Positions 33,870-42,432 are shown, counted from the first letter of the stretch. The stretch is DNA of 46,363 bases from Nocardia caishijiensis NBRC 108228 (GCF_001612825.1 NZ_BDBE01000019.1:1-46363); one strand, 5' to 3'. The notes: a model not told the origin generated them from the sequence alone. Program-made: numbers and translations.

Positions 33870-33913
33870 GTCAATTTTTGTTGACAATATTCGAAACGTC
33901 AATCAAAATTGAC
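33870..33913. promoter_or_regulatory. Twin 16-bp palindromic operators over a promoter
   Basis: GTCAATTTTTGTTGAC (33870-33885) and GTCAATCAAAATTGAC (33898-33913) are two inverted repeats of the form GTCAAn6TTGAC, starting 28 bases apart. The right arm of the first is the -35 TTGACA (33881-33886). The second contains the -10 CAAAAT (33904-33909), with a 17-base spacer. The region is strikingly AT-rich for this genome. It lies just before the HTH gene, which is the likely binding protein. Confidence 0.7.
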
Positions 33914-33916
33914 AGC

Positions 33917-34138
33917 ATGACCGATGCAACCACGCTCGCCGCGGCGGCGGGCAATCCCGATCCCTCGGTCGGTCTGCGCGCGGTGCTCGCCCTGCGCAGA
34001 CTGGCCGACCGGCTCGAAACCATCCAGGTGGCCAACGCCCGTGCCAACGGCTGGTCGTGGCAGGCGATTGCCGACGCGCTCGAGGTGAGCAAGCAAGCGG
34101 TGCATCAGAAACACAACCGGAAGGGTGGCACCCGCTGA
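33917..34138 (+). CDS. Small HTH protein, putative autorepressor
   Basis: The 73-residue product is an all-helical DNA-binding protein. A helix near VGLRAVLALRRLADRLE is followed by an HTH at about residues 44-67 (SWQAIADALEVSKQAVHQKH). The ATG at 33917 is 7 bases after the -10 and falls at the predicted transcript start, so the gene is read leaderless. Two palindromes cover its promoter. Its stop shares one base with the next ATG (TGATG), so it is made together with the Clp-N protein. In actinomycetes this HTH/Clp-N pairing recurs, from memory. The signal is unknown. Confidence 0.82.
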   Translation: MTDATTLAAAAGNPDPSVGLRAVLALRRLADRLETIQVANARANGWSWQAIADALEVSKQAVHQKHNRKGGTR

Positions 34139-34719
34139 TGTTCGAGAAATTCACCAAAGGCGCCAAGGTGGCCGTCGTCGTGGCACAGGAGGAAGCCAAG
34201 GAACTCGGCGCGAAACGGATCGGACCCGAACACGTCCTGCTCGGCGTGCTGACCAACGCCGAGCCGCCGTTACGTGCGGTCCTCGACGCCGACGGCATCA
34301 CCGCCGAGGGCGTGCGCTCGACACTCACCGCCCGCGCGCACGAGACCCCGCTCGGCGACACCGACGCCGAGGCACTGCGCTCCATCGGCATCGACCTCGA
34401 CGCCGTGCGGGCCAGCGTCGCCGAGAACTTCGGTCCGCAGGCGTGGGAGCAGGCCGAACCGGAGGTGAAGCGGGGAATCTTCGGGCGGGTGAAGGGCGCG
34501 AACTGGGGGCACATCCCGTTCTCGCCGCCCGCCAAGAAGTCGCTCGAGCTGGCGCTGCGCGAGGCACTGCGGCGTAAGGATCGCGAGATCGGCAACGCCC
34601 ACCTGCTGCTCGGCATCCTGCGCGGCGCCGACCCCGCACAGGCCGATCTATTCGGCGGCAGCGACGGCATCACGACATTGCGCGACGACATCAACCGGAT
34701 GCTCGACCGCGCCGCGTGA
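34138..34719 (+). CDS. Clp N-terminal (Clp repeat) domain protein
   Basis: The 193-residue protein consists of two Clp repeats: FEKFTKGAKVAVVVAQEEAK, then LGAKRIGPEHVLLGVL (residues 3-39), and KKSLELALREALRRKDRE with IGNAHLLLGILRG (about 127-164). It has no AAA+ ATPase domain. It resembles the substrate or adaptor-binding end of ClpC/ClpA or ClpS-like adaptors. It could bring substrates to ClpC1P1P2, or compete for adaptors. That is inference. It is coupled to the upstream HTH gene by a one-base stop/start overlap. Confidence 0.87.
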   Translation: MFEKFTKGAKVAVVVAQEEAKELGAKRIGPEHVLLGVLTNAEPPLRAVLDADGITAEGVRSTLTARAHETPLGDTDAEALRSIGIDLDAVRASVAENFGPQAWEQAEPEVKRGIFGRVKGANWGHIPFSPPAKKSLELALREALRRKDREIGNAHLLLGILRGADPAQADLFGGSDGITTLRDDINRMLDRAA

Positions 34720-34760
34720 ACTTGCCGCGCCGGACCCACCGCGATGTCCGATTTCGGGCC

Positions 34761-34766
34761 TAGCAT
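34761..34766 (+). promoter_or_regulatory. -10 hexamer of a probable leaderless promoter (holin-fold gene)
   Basis: TAGCAT is followed by 6 bases and the ATG at 34773, in a 53-base gap. Confidence 0.5.
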
Positions 34767-34772
34767 GGGTCT

Positions 34773-35168
34773 ATGCAGCTAGCCATACGGTTGGTCATCA
34801 ACGCCATAGCCATCTGGGCCGCGGCGGCGTGGATCGACAAGATCACAATTTCCGTGCCGCCGGAATGGTCCGACGAATGGGGCAACTGGGGCAAGGCCCT
34901 GGTCATCCTCATCGTCGCGGTCGTGTTCACCGCCGTGAACGCCGTCATCAAGCCGGTCGTGAAACTTCTGTCCCTGCCGTTCGTGATCCTCACGCTCGGC
35001 TTGTTCCTGCTGGTGGTGAACGCGGCGATGCTGTGGCTCACCGCCAAGATCACCGAGCTCACCGACTACGGCCTGCGGGTCGACGGTTTCTGGGCGGCGG
35101 TGCTCGGCGGTGTCATCATCACGCTGGTCAACTGGGTGCTCGGCATCATCGTGCCGGACGGCGACTAA
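34773..35168 (+). CDS. Phage-holin-IV-family small membrane protein
   Basis: The 131-residue protein has four membrane segments, at about 4-22, 40-61, 67-92 and 106-126. The repeated [19 protein letters not shown] and [14 protein letters not shown] stretches are typical of the YvlD/holin-4 family. The name does not mean prophage here, since family members are common chromosomal envelope proteins of unknown role. The ATG follows a -10 hexamer by 6 bases. The TAA interlocks with the convergent menA stop over 4 bases. Confidence 0.85.
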   Translation: MQLAIRLVINAIAIWAAAAWIDKITISVPPEWSDEWGNWGKALVILIVAVVFTAVNAVIKPVVKLLSLPFVILTLGLFLLVVNAAMLWLTAKITELTDYGLRVDGFWAAVLGGVIITLVNWVLGIIVPDGD

Positions 35169-36034
35169 CCGAACCCGACGGCCAGCGCGCTGAGTGCCGA
35201 CCACGCCAGCAGCGCCAGACCGGAATCGCGCAGGGCGGGAATCAGTTCCAGCCCGCCCTTGCCCGCACGCACCGGGGCGTTGGCCCGTACTGCCAGCGGA
35301 ATCGCGAGCAGTCCGGCCAACGCCAGGGGTGTGCGCGCGATCAGCGCGAGACTGACGACGAACGGCACGGCCAGCAACACCAGATGCAGCGTGCGGGTGC
35401 GCGCGTCACCGAGTTTCACAGCGAGGGTGACCTTTCCGGATTCGGTGTCGGTGGGAATGTCGCGCAGATTGTTGGCGACCAGCACGGCACTGGAGAACGC
35501 GCCGACACCGATCGCGAGCAGCAGCCCGACCCAGTCGACCCGCTCCGCCTGCACGAACTGAGTGCCGAGGACGGCGATCAGCCCGAAGAACACGAACACC
35601 GCGATCTCACCGAAACCGCTGTAGCCGTAGGGCTTGCTGCCACCGGTGTAGAACCACGCACCGGCCAGGCACAGCGCGCCGAGGAGCACCAGCCACCAGG
35701 CGGTCGTCGCGGCCAGGACGAGCCCGGCCACCGCGCCGACCGCGAGACTCACGACAGCCGCGGTGCGAACAGCACTGGGGGAGGCCAGTTTCGACCCGAC
35801 CAGCCGCAACGGCCCGACCCGCTCGTCGTCGGTGCCCCGGATGCCGTCGGAGTAGTCGTTGGCGTAGTTCACCCCGACGATCAGGGCGAGCGAAACGAGC
35901 AGGGCCAGGAGTGCTTTCCACCAGACGGCACCGTCGATCGAGGCGGCGGCGCCGGTGCCCGCCAGGACCGGGGCGATCGCGTTGGGCAGCGTCCGCGGCC
36001 GGGCGCCTTCGATCCATTCCGCAGCTGTAGCCAT
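35165..36034 (-). CDS. menA: 1,4-dihydroxy-2-naphthoate polyprenyltransferase
   Basis: The 289-residue UbiA-family membrane enzyme attaches the polyprenyl chain to dihydroxynaphthoate to form demethylmenaquinone. The first aspartate motif is [15 protein letters not shown] (residues 56-70), which holds the Mg-diphosphate site. The second region, [19 protein letters not shown], is near 196-214. Eight or nine hydrophobic helices are visible. The ATG at 36034 follows TAGGCT by 7 bases, so it is leaderless. It is the Rv0534c counterpart, from memory. It lies on the same strand as menE and menB but in its own unit. Confidence 0.95.
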   Translation of the reverse strand: MATAAEWIEGARPRTLPNAIAPVLAGTGAAASIDGAVWWKALLALLVSLALIVGVNYANDYSDGIRGTDDERVGPLRLVGSKLASPSAVRTAAVVSLAVGAVAGLVLAATTAWWLVLLGALCLAGAWFYTGGSKPYGYSGFGEIAVFVFFGLIAVLGTQFVQAERVDWVGLLLAIGVGAFSSAVLVANNLRDIPTDTESGKVTLAVKLGDARTRTLHLVLLAVPFVVSLALIARTPLALAGLLAIPLAVRANAPVRAGKGGLELIPALRDSGLALLAWSALSALAVGFG

Positions 36035-36041
36035 GAATCGA

Positions 36042-36047
36042 AGCCTA
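36042..36047 (-). promoter_or_regulatory. -10 hexamer of a probable leaderless promoter (menA)
   Basis: On the minus strand TAGGCT is followed by 7 bases and the ATG at 36034. It lies in the 22-base gap after the SRPBCC gene. Confidence 0.55.
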
Positions 36048-36056
36048 GTCGCGTGT

Positions 36057-36521
36057 TCAGGACCCGGCTGATTCGGCGACCGTCTTCAATCTGGCCAGGC
36101 CCTTGTCGAAGTCCTTGCCGATCATGTTGTCGATGGGGAACACCTTGCCGAGCACACCCATCAGGCCCGAGTGGGTGCCGGTCATCCGCCAGGTCACCTC
36201 GGTGCCGCCGGGCACCGGTTCGAGGGTGAAGGTGACGGTATTGGTTGCCTTGAACGGTTTCTCGAATTCGAGCCGCACGCCGACCTCGCGTTCGGCGTCG
36301 GCCTCGATCTCCATCACCCCGGCACCCGCCTTGCGGTTGCCGCGCCAGGCGTAGCGCGCGCCGACGCCGGATTCGGGACCGCTGTAGGTGCGGGCCAGCT
36401 GCGGGTCGGAGTCCTCCCACGGCGACCACAGCCGCCACTTCCGGAAGTCGTCGATGAAACCACGGATGCGTGCCGGTTCGGCGGCGATGGTCGCGCGCCT
36501 GCTCACCTCGAAGTCGCCCAT
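36057..36521 (-). CDS. SRPBCC (START-like) family protein
   Basis: The 154-residue protein has the polyketide-cyclase-2/START-like fold: [19 protein letters not shown] at the start, [10 protein letters not shown] near 38, [18 protein letters not shown] near 95, and a long final helix ([13 protein letters not shown]). It would bind a hydrophobic ligand, which may fit quinone handling between menA and menE. That is inference. The ATG at 36521 follows TAGGCT by 7 bases. Longer in-frame readings upstream lie antisense to or beyond menE and are rejected. Confidence 0.85.
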   Translation of the reverse strand: MGDFEVSRRATIAAEPARIRGFIDDFRKWRLWSPWEDSDPQLARTYSGPESGVGARYAWRGNRKAGAGVMEIEADAEREVGVRLEFEKPFKATNTVTFTLEPVPGGTEVTWRMTGTHSGLMGVLGKVFPIDNMIGKDFDKGLARLKTVAESAGS

Positions 36522-36528
36522 GGGAGTG

Positions 36529-36534
36529 AGCCTA
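36529..36534 (-). promoter_or_regulatory. -10 hexamer of a probable leaderless promoter (SRPBCC gene)
   Basis: On the minus strand TAGGCT is followed by 7 bases and the ATG at 36521, the same hexamer and spacing as at menA. Confidence 0.5.
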
Positions 36535-36591
36535 GAACCCGGTACCGACAATTTCGCGCCGGACGGCCCGGTGTCATCGAGGTCGGGGCGC

Positions 36592-37743
36592 CTACCCGGC
36601 CAGCAGGTGTGCTCGCACGGCCGCGCGGTCCGGCTTGCCCGGCCCACGCAGCGGAATCTCCGCCAGCACCACCAGTTCCCTCGGTGCCGCGATGGAATCG
36701 AGCTCGGCGACGACGTGCGCCCGGATCTCCTCCAGCGTGGGGGCGGCGTCGGAATTCGGCACGATCGCCACGGCCACCCGCTGACCCAGCCGTTCGTCGG
36801 GCAACCCGAGCACGATGCACTCCCGGATGCCCGGGTGATTGGCCAGCACGGCCTCGACCACCTGCGGAATAACCAGCAGACCACCGGTCATGATCGCCTC
36901 GTCGAGACGACCGCTGATCGAGAGCTTGCCGTCGTCGAACGAACCCGCGTCCTCGGTGCGGAACCAGCCTGGTTCGGCGAAGGCGGGATGGTCGGGCAGG
37001 TTGCGGTACCCGCGCGCGATCATCGCGCCGCCGAGCACCACCCGGCCGTCCTCGATGCGCACCCGGGTGCCGTCGAGTGGAACGCCGTCGTAGACGCAAC
37101 CACCACAGGTCTCGCTCATGCCGTAGGTGCGAACGACATTGATCCCGGCGTCGCGGGCCCGCTCGTACACCGGCGCGGGCGTCGCCGCCCCGCCGACCAG
37201 CACGGCGTCGAGCTCGGCGAGCGCCTTGGCCGCGATCGGTGAGTCCAACGACTTGATGAGCTGGGTCGGGACCAGCGCGGTGTAGCGACGCGGTCCGCGC
37301 ATCGCGCCGACCGCCCCGGCCAGTGCCTCGGGCAGGAATCCGCCCGACACGTCGAGCACGGTCGGCTCGGTACCCGCGAGGATGCTGCGCAACAGCACCT
37401 GGATGCCCGCGATGTGGTGCGTCGGCAGGGCCAGCAGCCAGCTGCCGGGACCGCCGAGTCGGGCGTGGGTGGCGTTTCCGCTGGCCCGCAGCGCCTCGGC
37501 GCCGAGCAGGGCGCCCTTGGGGATGCCGGTGGTGCCGGAGGTCGTCACGACGAGGGCGACATCGTCATCGATCGGGTCGCCCGGCTTGAGCGCGTCGGAG
37601 AGTCTGCGGGCCTCGCGACGGTCGGTCGTCGGGATCGGCAGCCAGGCCGGACCGCTCCCGTCGAGGGCCTGCCGCAGATGGGGAAGTACTTCGCCGACAC
37701 CGGAACCGGTGGGCATCTGCAGCGTCCGAAGGGTTCTGCTCAC
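36592..37743 (-). CDS. menE: o-Succinylbenzoate-CoA ligase
   Basis: The 383-residue acyl-adenylate enzyme makes o-succinylbenzoyl-CoA for MenB. The nucleotide loop TTSGTTGIPKGALL is at residues 67-80, RTYGMSETCGGCVYDG holds the aromatic adenylate motif, and GRLDEAIMTGGLLVIP the hinge. The C-terminal catalytic lysine is in GPGKPDRAAVRAH. It is shorter than typical acyl-CoA ligases, as is usual for actinobacterial MenE (about 360 residues). The GTG at 37743 has GGAGG seven bases ahead, so unlike menA and menB it uses a normal ribosome binding site. The 232 bases upstream (37744-37975) show no gene that I can support. Confidence 0.92.
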   Translation of the reverse strand: MSRTLRTLQMPTGSGVGEVLPHLRQALDGSGPAWLPIPTTDRREARRLSDALKPGDPIDDDVALVVTTSGTTGIPKGALLGAEALRASGNATHARLGGPGSWLLALPTHHIAGIQVLLRSILAGTEPTVLDVSGGFLPEALAGAVGAMRGPRRYTALVPTQLIKSLDSPIAAKALAELDAVLVGGAATPAPVYERARDAGINVVRTYGMSETCGGCVYDGVPLDGTRVRIEDGRVVLGGAMIARGYRNLPDHPAFAEPGWFRTEDAGSFDDGKLSISGRLDEAIMTGGLLVIPQVVEAVLANHPGIRECIVLGLPDERLGQRVAVAIVPNSDAAPTLEEIRAHVVAELDSIAAPRELVVLAEIPLRGPGKPDRAAVRAHLLAG

Positions 37744-37975
37744 GCCACCACCTCCGGAAACAGCAAGCTGTGCGACCTCACGACTTCGATCGTGTCATGC
37801 GCGCGACAAGACCCGGCCAACGGGTCGGTTTGCTGTACGGGAAAAAGCCAGGCATAGCGTCTGCGATTCAGTAGATGGACAGAACTCGCTGCGCGGTCCG
37901 GACGACGGCGGTCGGGCGCTTGCTCCCCGCCATCGTGCTCGGGCGCGCGCGCATCGGCAAATCGGACGTGCCCGC

Positions 37976-38368
37976 TCACTCCGGCGACCAGCGCTGGTCC
38001 CGCCGGATCGGATGTTCGGCAGGCACCTCGACCAGCACGATCGGCACACCGTCCGGGTCGCGCACCCACATCTCCCACAGTCCCCACGGCTCGAGCACGG
38101 GTTCACGGTCGATGGGAATTCCCTTCAGCGCCAGTTCGGCCGCCGCGTCGGACACATCGCGCACCTGCAGCCAGATGGCGCCGTCGAAGGTGCCCGCCTG
38201 CCCGCTACCGCCGTGCGCGGCGACCTCGACCAGCGACTGCCCGGCGAAGAACACCGTGCCGCCCGGGTACTCCCTGGCGATCGCCAGGCCGAGCCCGTCG
38301 CGGTAGAACGCGAGGGTGCTCGCATAGTCGCTGGGTCGCACGATGATCCGGCTGTTGAGAATTTCCAT
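37976..38368 (-). CDS. VOC-family (glyoxalase/bleomycin-resistance fold) protein
   Basis: The 130-residue protein has two beta-alpha-beta-beta-beta modules: IIVRPSDYASTLAFYRDGLG at the start and WLQVRDVSDAAAELALKG in the second half, ending WVRDPDGVPIVLVEVPAEH. A glutamate near the end and an N-terminal site are potential metal ligands. The reaction is unknown. The ATG at 38368 lies 13 bases after menB on the same strand, with a weak GGACGGG ahead, so it is probably transcribed with menB. Confidence 0.88.
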   Translation of the reverse strand: MEILNSRIIVRPSDYASTLAFYRDGLGLAIAREYPGGTVFFAGQSLVEVAAHGGSGQAGTFDGAIWLQVRDVSDAAAELALKGIPIDREPVLEPWGLWEMWVRDPDGVPIVLVEVPAEHPIRRDQRWSPE

Positions 38369-38381
38369 CGCCCGTCCGTTC

Positions 38382-39275
38382 TCAGAAGTACCAGGGGTAG
38401 GGCGTCCAGTCGGGCTCGCGCTTCTCCAGGAAGGCGTCGCGCCCCTCCACCGCCTCGTCGGTCATGTAGGCCAGCCTGGTCGCCTCACCGGCGAACAACT
38501 GCTGACCGACCAGACCATCATCGAGCAGATTGAACGCGTACTTCAGCATGCGCTGGGCCTGCGGCGATTTGCCGTTGATGTCGGCGGTCCACTCCAGCGC
38601 CACGGTCTCGAGCTCGTCGTGGTCGACGACCTTGTTCACCGCGCCCATCTGGTGCATCTCCTCGGCGGTGTAGGGCCTGCCGAGGAAGAAGATCTCGCGC
38701 GCGAACTTCTGGCCGACCATCTTCGCCAGGTACGCGCTGCCGTAGCCACCGTCGAACGAACCCACATCGGCGTCGGTCTGCTTGAACCGGGCGTGCTCGC
38801 GCGAGGCGAGCGTCAGGTCGCACACCACGTGCAGGGAGTGCCCGCCACCAGCGGCCCACCCGTTCACCAGGGCGATCACCACCTTCGGCATGAACCGGAT
38901 CAGCCGCTGCACCTCGAGGATGTGCAACCGGCCCGCGCGCGCCTTGTCCACGGTGTCGGCGGTCTCGCCGTCGGCGTACTGGTAGCCGCTGCGGCCGCGG
39001 ATGCGCTGGTCACCGCCGGAACAGAACGCCCAGCCACCGTCTTTGGGGCTCGGCCCGTTGCCGGTGAGCAGCACCGCACCCACGTCCGACGACATCCGCG
39101 CGTGGTCGAGCGCGCGGTACAGCTCGTCGACGGTGTGCGGGCGGAAGGCGTTGCGCACCTCGGGCCGGTCGAAGGCCACCCGCACGGTGCCCTGCTCGAC
39201 GTGCCGGTGATAGGTGATGTCGGTCAGGTCCTCGAACCCGGGGACGGGCCGCCACAGCTTCGGATCGAAAGTCAC
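38382..39275 (-). CDS. menB: 1,4-Dihydroxy-2-naphthoyl-CoA synthase
   Basis: The 297-residue crotonase-fold enzyme closes the second ring of o-succinylbenzoyl-CoA. Visible are RPEVRNAFRP, the oxyanion-hole region WAFCSGGDQRIRG (about residues 82-94), NGWAAGGGHSLHVVCDLTLA (about 137-156) and the active-site segment VGSFDGGYGSAYLAKM. The C-terminal WTPYPWYF is typical of MenB. The GTG at 39275 is 7 bases after AATAAT with no ribosome binding site. The very long in-frame extension to 40079 runs antisense through the DUF6918 gene and is rejected. Confidence 0.96.
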   Translation of the reverse strand: MTFDPKLWRPVPGFEDLTDITYHRHVEQGTVRVAFDRPEVRNAFRPHTVDELYRALDHARMSSDVGAVLLTGNGPSPKDGGWAFCSGGDQRIRGRSGYQYADGETADTVDKARAGRLHILEVQRLIRFMPKVVIALVNGWAAGGGHSLHVVCDLTLASREHARFKQTDADVGSFDGGYGSAYLAKMVGQKFAREIFFLGRPYTAEEMHQMGAVNKVVDHDELETVALEWTADINGKSPQAQRMLKYAFNLLDDGLVGQQLFAGEATRLAYMTDEAVEGRDAFLEKREPDWTPYPWYF

Positions 39276-39282
39276 GACACCG

Positions 39283-39288
39283 ATTATT
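39283..39288 (-). promoter_or_regulatory. -10 hexamer of a probable leaderless promoter (menB)
   Basis: On the minus strand AATAAT is followed by 7 bases and the GTG at 39275. It lies in the 141-base divergent gap with the DUF6918 gene. Confidence 0.45.
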
Positions 39289-39368
39289 GCCCTACCGGAT
39301 CGGGCGAGCCTACGAGGCGGTAACACCGCAGGTCGAGCGGTCGCGCGGTGGTCTCGCACGGGGGTGCG

Positions 39369-39374
39369 TATAGT
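39369..39374 (+). promoter_or_regulatory. Candidate -10 hexamer for the DUF6918 gene
   Basis: TATAGT is a near-consensus -10. Transcription from about 39381 would give a leader of some 36 bases that includes the GGAGG at 39403-39407. No clear -35 is seen. Confidence 0.45.
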
Positions 39375-39416
39375 TGCGCCTGCTCGTTCATCGAACCGAT
39401 CCGGAGGAACCTGAAA

Positions 39417-39863
39417 GTGGTTGCAGCACTGTCTGAATCCCTGCTCGACGACGCCAAGCGTCCGGCTTTCCTTGCTGACGCCGTCGAGGTTCTCGACGCC
39501 GAGGTCTCGGACAAAGGTGGTGCGTCCGGCCTGGCTGTGAAGGGTGGTTACGCGGCGGTCAAGAAGATCAGCCCCACCATCGTTCCCGACGCGCTTGCCT
39601 CGCTGGCGCCGAAGCTGCTCGACCAGCTCCAGCCGTACTGGGCCGAATTCACCGCCTCGGGCACCGGCACCTTCGCCGATCTGCTGAGCGCCAAGTCCGA
39701 CGAGGTCGCCGAGTCGCTGCTGGCCGTGACCGACGCCCGCGCCGAGGCGTCGACCCGTCCCGCGCTGCAGAAGGTGTACTCCTCGATGCGCGGCTCGGCC
39801 AAGAAGCACGTCATCGAGGCGCTGCCGCGCGTCGGCGACCTGGTGCAGAAGCACGCGGGCTGA
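39417..39863 (+). CDS. DUF6918-family helical protein
   Basis: The 148-residue protein begins VVAALSESLLDDAKRPAFLA and matches the actinobacterial DUF6918 family. It includes SGLAVKGGYAAVKKISP, LLDQLQPYWAEF, and the closing GSAKKHVIEALPRVGDLVQK. It is all-helical, soluble and without cysteine. Its function is unknown. A clear GGAGG lies 9 bases before the GTG at 39417, the -10 is near consensus, and a strong terminator follows. This suggests a well-expressed single-gene unit divergent from menB. Confidence 0.85.
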   Translation: MVAALSESLLDDAKRPAFLADAVEVLDAEVSDKGGASGLAVKGGYAAVKKISPTIVPDALASLAPKLLDQLQPYWAEFTASGTGTFADLLSAKSDEVAESLLAVTDARAEASTRPALQKVYSSMRGSAKKHVIEALPRVGDLVQKHAG

Positions 39864-40242
39864 GTTTTCCCCGCACCACCGCACACCGAGGGCCGGTGTG
39901 GTTCGTCCGCGAACCGCACCGGCCTTTCGCATGTCTGTGACCACTGTCACCACGATGGGTCCGGCCGAGGGGGCGATACCGGCCACGCCCGGTCGCGGGT
40001 AAATTCCGCCGCTCGAAGTGTGAGCGAGGTAACCGCGCCGGTGAACGGCGGGAAAATTGCGGGTTGCCGTGAATTCCATCGCTCGCGCGAGCGCCGCGAA
40101 CGATTGGCTACTGCCGGTCGGAATCGATTACCGTGCCTGTCGAGCGGTTCGGAAAGAGGAATTGCTCGCTGCGGAAATCGCATCTTCCGCTGGGTACAGA
40201 TGAAATGACTGCATTGCGCAGGTCGAAAGGAAGTCCGGTCAC
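39864..40242. other. 379-base intergenic region
   Basis: After the DUF6918 stop it holds the terminator at 39891-39927. The rest (39928-40242) has no gene that I can support. Two short readings on either strand lack ribosome binding sites and look like random open frames. A small hairpin (GCGGAA with TTCCGC, 40170-40189) and a possible -10 (TACCGT, 40129-40134) lie before the next gene. Confidence 0.5.
39891..39927 (+). terminator. Intrinsic terminator after the DUF6918 gene
   Basis: A 15-bp stem (GGCCGGTGTGGTTCG with CGAACCGCACCGGCC, one G-U pair) surrounds a 4-base loop and is followed by TTT. Confidence 0.85.
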
Positions 40243-40518
40243 ATGATCTCTCGTAAGGCCCTCGTCGCCACCGGTGCCGCCGCCGTCATGTTCTTCGGTC
40301 CGGCCGCTCTGGCGAACGCCGAAGACACCGGTTCCGCCAGCGGTTCCGCCGAGCTCGCCGAGCTGTCCACCGGTTCGGCCGACCTGCTCGAAGGTCCCGC
40401 CGCCGGTTCCAGCGTCCTCGGCTCGGGTAGCGGCGCCATCGCCGACCTCACCTCCGCCGTCCTCAACATCGTCGACGCCGTCACCGGCATCAAGGACCTC
40501 ACCGCCCCCGCCGAGTGA
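40243..40518 (+). CDS. Small exported Ser/Gly/Ala-rich protein, no cysteine
   Basis: The 91-residue product starts at ATG 40243, with AAAGGAAG about 8 bases ahead. A signal peptide (MISRKALVATGAAAVMFFG, cleavage near ANA at residue 26) leaves about 65 residues. These are rich in SGS/GSA units (TGSASGSAELAEL, STGSADLLEGPA), followed by a hydrophobic amphipathic end (IADLTSAVLNIVDAVTG). It lacks the cysteine pair of the other small exported proteins here. A strong terminator follows. The function is unknown. Confidence 0.75.
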   Translation: MISRKALVATGAAAVMFFGPAALANAEDTGSASGSAELAELSTGSADLLEGPAAGSSVLGSGSGAIADLTSAVLNIVDAVTGIKDLTAPAE

Positions 40519-40550
40519 GCTGATCGCACCGTCGGCCCTTGTGCCGAAAC

Positions 40551-40593
40551 GAAATCCGGCGACCTGGCATCAGCCTCGTCGCCGGATTTCTTT
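40551..40593 (+). terminator. Intrinsic terminator after the small exported protein
   Basis: A perfect 13-bp stem (GAAATCCGGCGAC with GTCGCCGGATTTC) surrounds a 14-base loop and is followed by TTTGTCTT. Confidence 0.85.
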
Positions 40594-40787
40594 GTCTTGA
40601 CGACTTGTTTGCGAACCGATGTATCTCGAACTGATAAACATAGCTATAGCCGTACCTTTCGGGCACTCGGTAGCTAATTATCCGGAACCGCTGAGGAATT
40701 GGTCTGTGGCACCAAGACGGCGCCGCAGGGCTGTGGCGGTGACGTAACCAACGCGGGCCGGAGGCAGACGCGCCCCGTCCCGTCTGA

Positions 40788-40793
40788 CAGGCT
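40788..40793 (+). promoter_or_regulatory. Weak -10-like hexamer, possible leaderless promoter (menD)
   Basis: CAGGCT is followed by 7 bases and the GTG at 40801, the spacing seen at menA and menB. The AT-rich stretch at 40611-40690 upstream may hold further promoter elements that I could not resolve. Confidence 0.3.
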
Positions 40794-40800
40794 GGTGATT

Positions 40801-42432
40801 GTGAATCCGTCAACTGCGCAGGCACGAGTGGTCGTCGACGAGTTCGTGCGCGGCGGCGTTCGCGAAGTGGTGTTGTGCCCCGGATCGCGCAACGCACCGC
40901 TCGCCTTCGCCCTGCAGGCCGCCGACGCGGCCGGTCGGCTGCGGTTGCACATGCGCATCGATGAGCGCACCGCGGGATTCCTCGCCGTCGGGCTCGCGGT
41001 GTCGTCGGGCCGTCCTGTCCCGGTGGTGATGACCTCCGGCACCGCCGTCGCCAACCTGGCCCCCGCCGTGCTCGAGGCGAACTACGCGCGGGTGCCGTTG
41101 ATCGTCGTCAGCGCGAACCGGCCCTACGAGATGCTCGGCACCGGCGCCAACCAGACTGTGGAACAGCTCGGCCTGTTCGGCAGCCAGGTGCGCGCGACCA
41201 TCAGCCTCGGGCTGGCCGAAGCCGAGGCCGGTGAGGCGAACTATCCGAGGCAGAACAGTGTGTGGCGCTCGGCCGTGTGCCGGGTGCTCGCCGCCGCGCG
41301 CGGCACCCGCTCGGGCAATGCGGGACCGGTGCAGTTCGACATCCCACTGCGCGAACCCCTGGTCCCGGAGCAGTCCGACGACGCGATCCCCGTCGGCCGG
41401 GAGGGGGACAAGCCCTGGACGGCAACCCAGTACGCCACCCTCGACGTGCCGCTCGACATCGACCTCACGCCCGACACCGTCGTCATCTCCGGCCACGGCG
41501 CGGGCCTGCGCCCCGAGCTCGCCGCATTGCCGACGGTCGCCGAACCGACCGCGCCCGCGCACGGCCCGGCCCTGCATCCGCTCGCACTGTCGCTGCTGTC
41601 GCCGAAGCAGGCGATCATCACCGGTCGCCCCACCCTGCACCGGCAGGTGTCGCGTGTGCTCGCCGATCCCGACGTCACGGTTTACGCGCTGACCACCGGC
41701 CCACGCTGGCCCGATGTCTCCGGCAATGTCGTCGGGACCGGCACCCGCGCGGTCACCACCGGAGCTCCCGACCCGGCCTGGCTTGCCCGCTGCGCGGACC
41801 TGAACAGCCAGGCCGAAGCGGTCGTTCGCGCCGAACTGGTGAGTCATCCCAAGGCCACCGGTCTGCACGTCGCCGCCGTGGTCATGGACGCGCTGCGCGA
41901 GGGCGATCAGCTGCTGCTCGGCGCATCCAACCCGGTGCGCGACGCCGCGCTGGTGTCGAGCCCACGCCCGGGCGTGCGGGTGCTGTCCAACCGCGGCGTC
42001 GCGGGCATCGACGGCACCGTCTCCGGCGCGGTTGGTGCCGCGTTGGCCCACCCCGGCCGCACGATCGCCCTCATGGGCGACCTGACCTTCCTGCACGACG
42101 CGTCCGGCCTGCTCATCGGCCGCGGCGAACCGCGCCCGACCAACCTGACCATCGTGGTCGCCAACGACGACGGCGGCGGCATCTTCGAACTGCTCGAACA
42201 GGGCGACCCGCAGTACGCGGGCGTCTTCGAGCGGGTGTTCGGCACACCGCACGGTATGGACCTGGCCGCGTTGTGCGCCGCCTACCGCATCCCGCATCGT
42301 GGCGTCGACCCGGCCGAGCTCGCGGAGGAACTCGCCTCCGACGCGCACGGCATGCGGGTGCTCGAGGTGGCGACCGAACGGTCGAGCCTGCGTGAGCTGC
42401 ACGCCACCGTGCGCTCGAAGATCGCGGGCTAG
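40801..42432 (+). CDS. menD: 2-Succinyl-5-enolpyruvyl-6-hydroxy-3-cyclohexene-1-carboxylate synthase
   Basis: The 543-residue thiamine-diphosphate enzyme joins isochorismate and 2-oxoglutarate. The N-terminal domain has [17 protein letters not shown] (residues 21-37) and [12 protein letters not shown] with the catalytic glutamate. The middle domain has [14 protein letters not shown] and [14 protein letters not shown]. The ThDP/Mg block is [15 protein letters not shown] and [19 protein letters not shown] (about 446-490). The GTG at 40801 gives [15 protein letters not shown], the usual family start. An upstream reading of 34 codons is rejected. The stop interlocks with the convergent acidic gene over the bases CTAG. 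Confidence 0.96.
   Translation: MNPSTAQARVVVDEFVRGGVREVVLCPGSRNAPLAFALQAADAAGRLRLHMRIDERTAGFLAVGLAVSSGRPVPVVMTSGTAVANLAPAVLEANYARVPLIVVSANRPYEMLGTGANQTVEQLGLFGSQVRATISLGLAEAEAGEANYPRQNSVWRSAVCRVLAAARGTRSGNAGPVQFDIPLREPLVPEQSDDAIPVGREGDKPWTATQYATLDVPLDIDLTPDTVVISGHGAGLRPELAALPTVAEPTAPAHGPALHPLALSLLSPKQAIITGRPTLHRQVSRVLADPDVTVYALTTGPRWPDVSGNVVGTGTRAVTTGAPDPAWLARCADLNSQAEAVVRAELVSHPKATGLHVAAVVMDALREGDQLLLGASNPVRDAALVSSPRPGVRVLSNRGVAGIDGTVSGAVGAALAHPGRTIALMGDLTFLHDASGLLIGRGEPRPTNLTIVVANDDGGGIFELLEQGDPQYAGVFERVFGTPHGMDLAALCAAYRIPHRGVDPAELAEELASDAHGMRVLEVATERSSLRELHATVRSKIAG

Noticed and set aside
34773..35168. Holin-family annotation as evidence for prophage
   Set aside because: No endolysin or other phage gene is near. 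Members of this family are ordinary chromosomal membrane proteins.
37744..37975. Possible small genes between the VOC protein and menE
   Set aside because: Open frames on both strands are Arg-rich shadows without ribosome binding sites. I see no supported feature in these 232 bases.
39276..40079. N-terminal extension of MenB by about 270 residues
   Set aside because: It would run antisense through the DUF6918 gene. The family start VTFDPKLW lies at 39275 with suitable promoter spacing.
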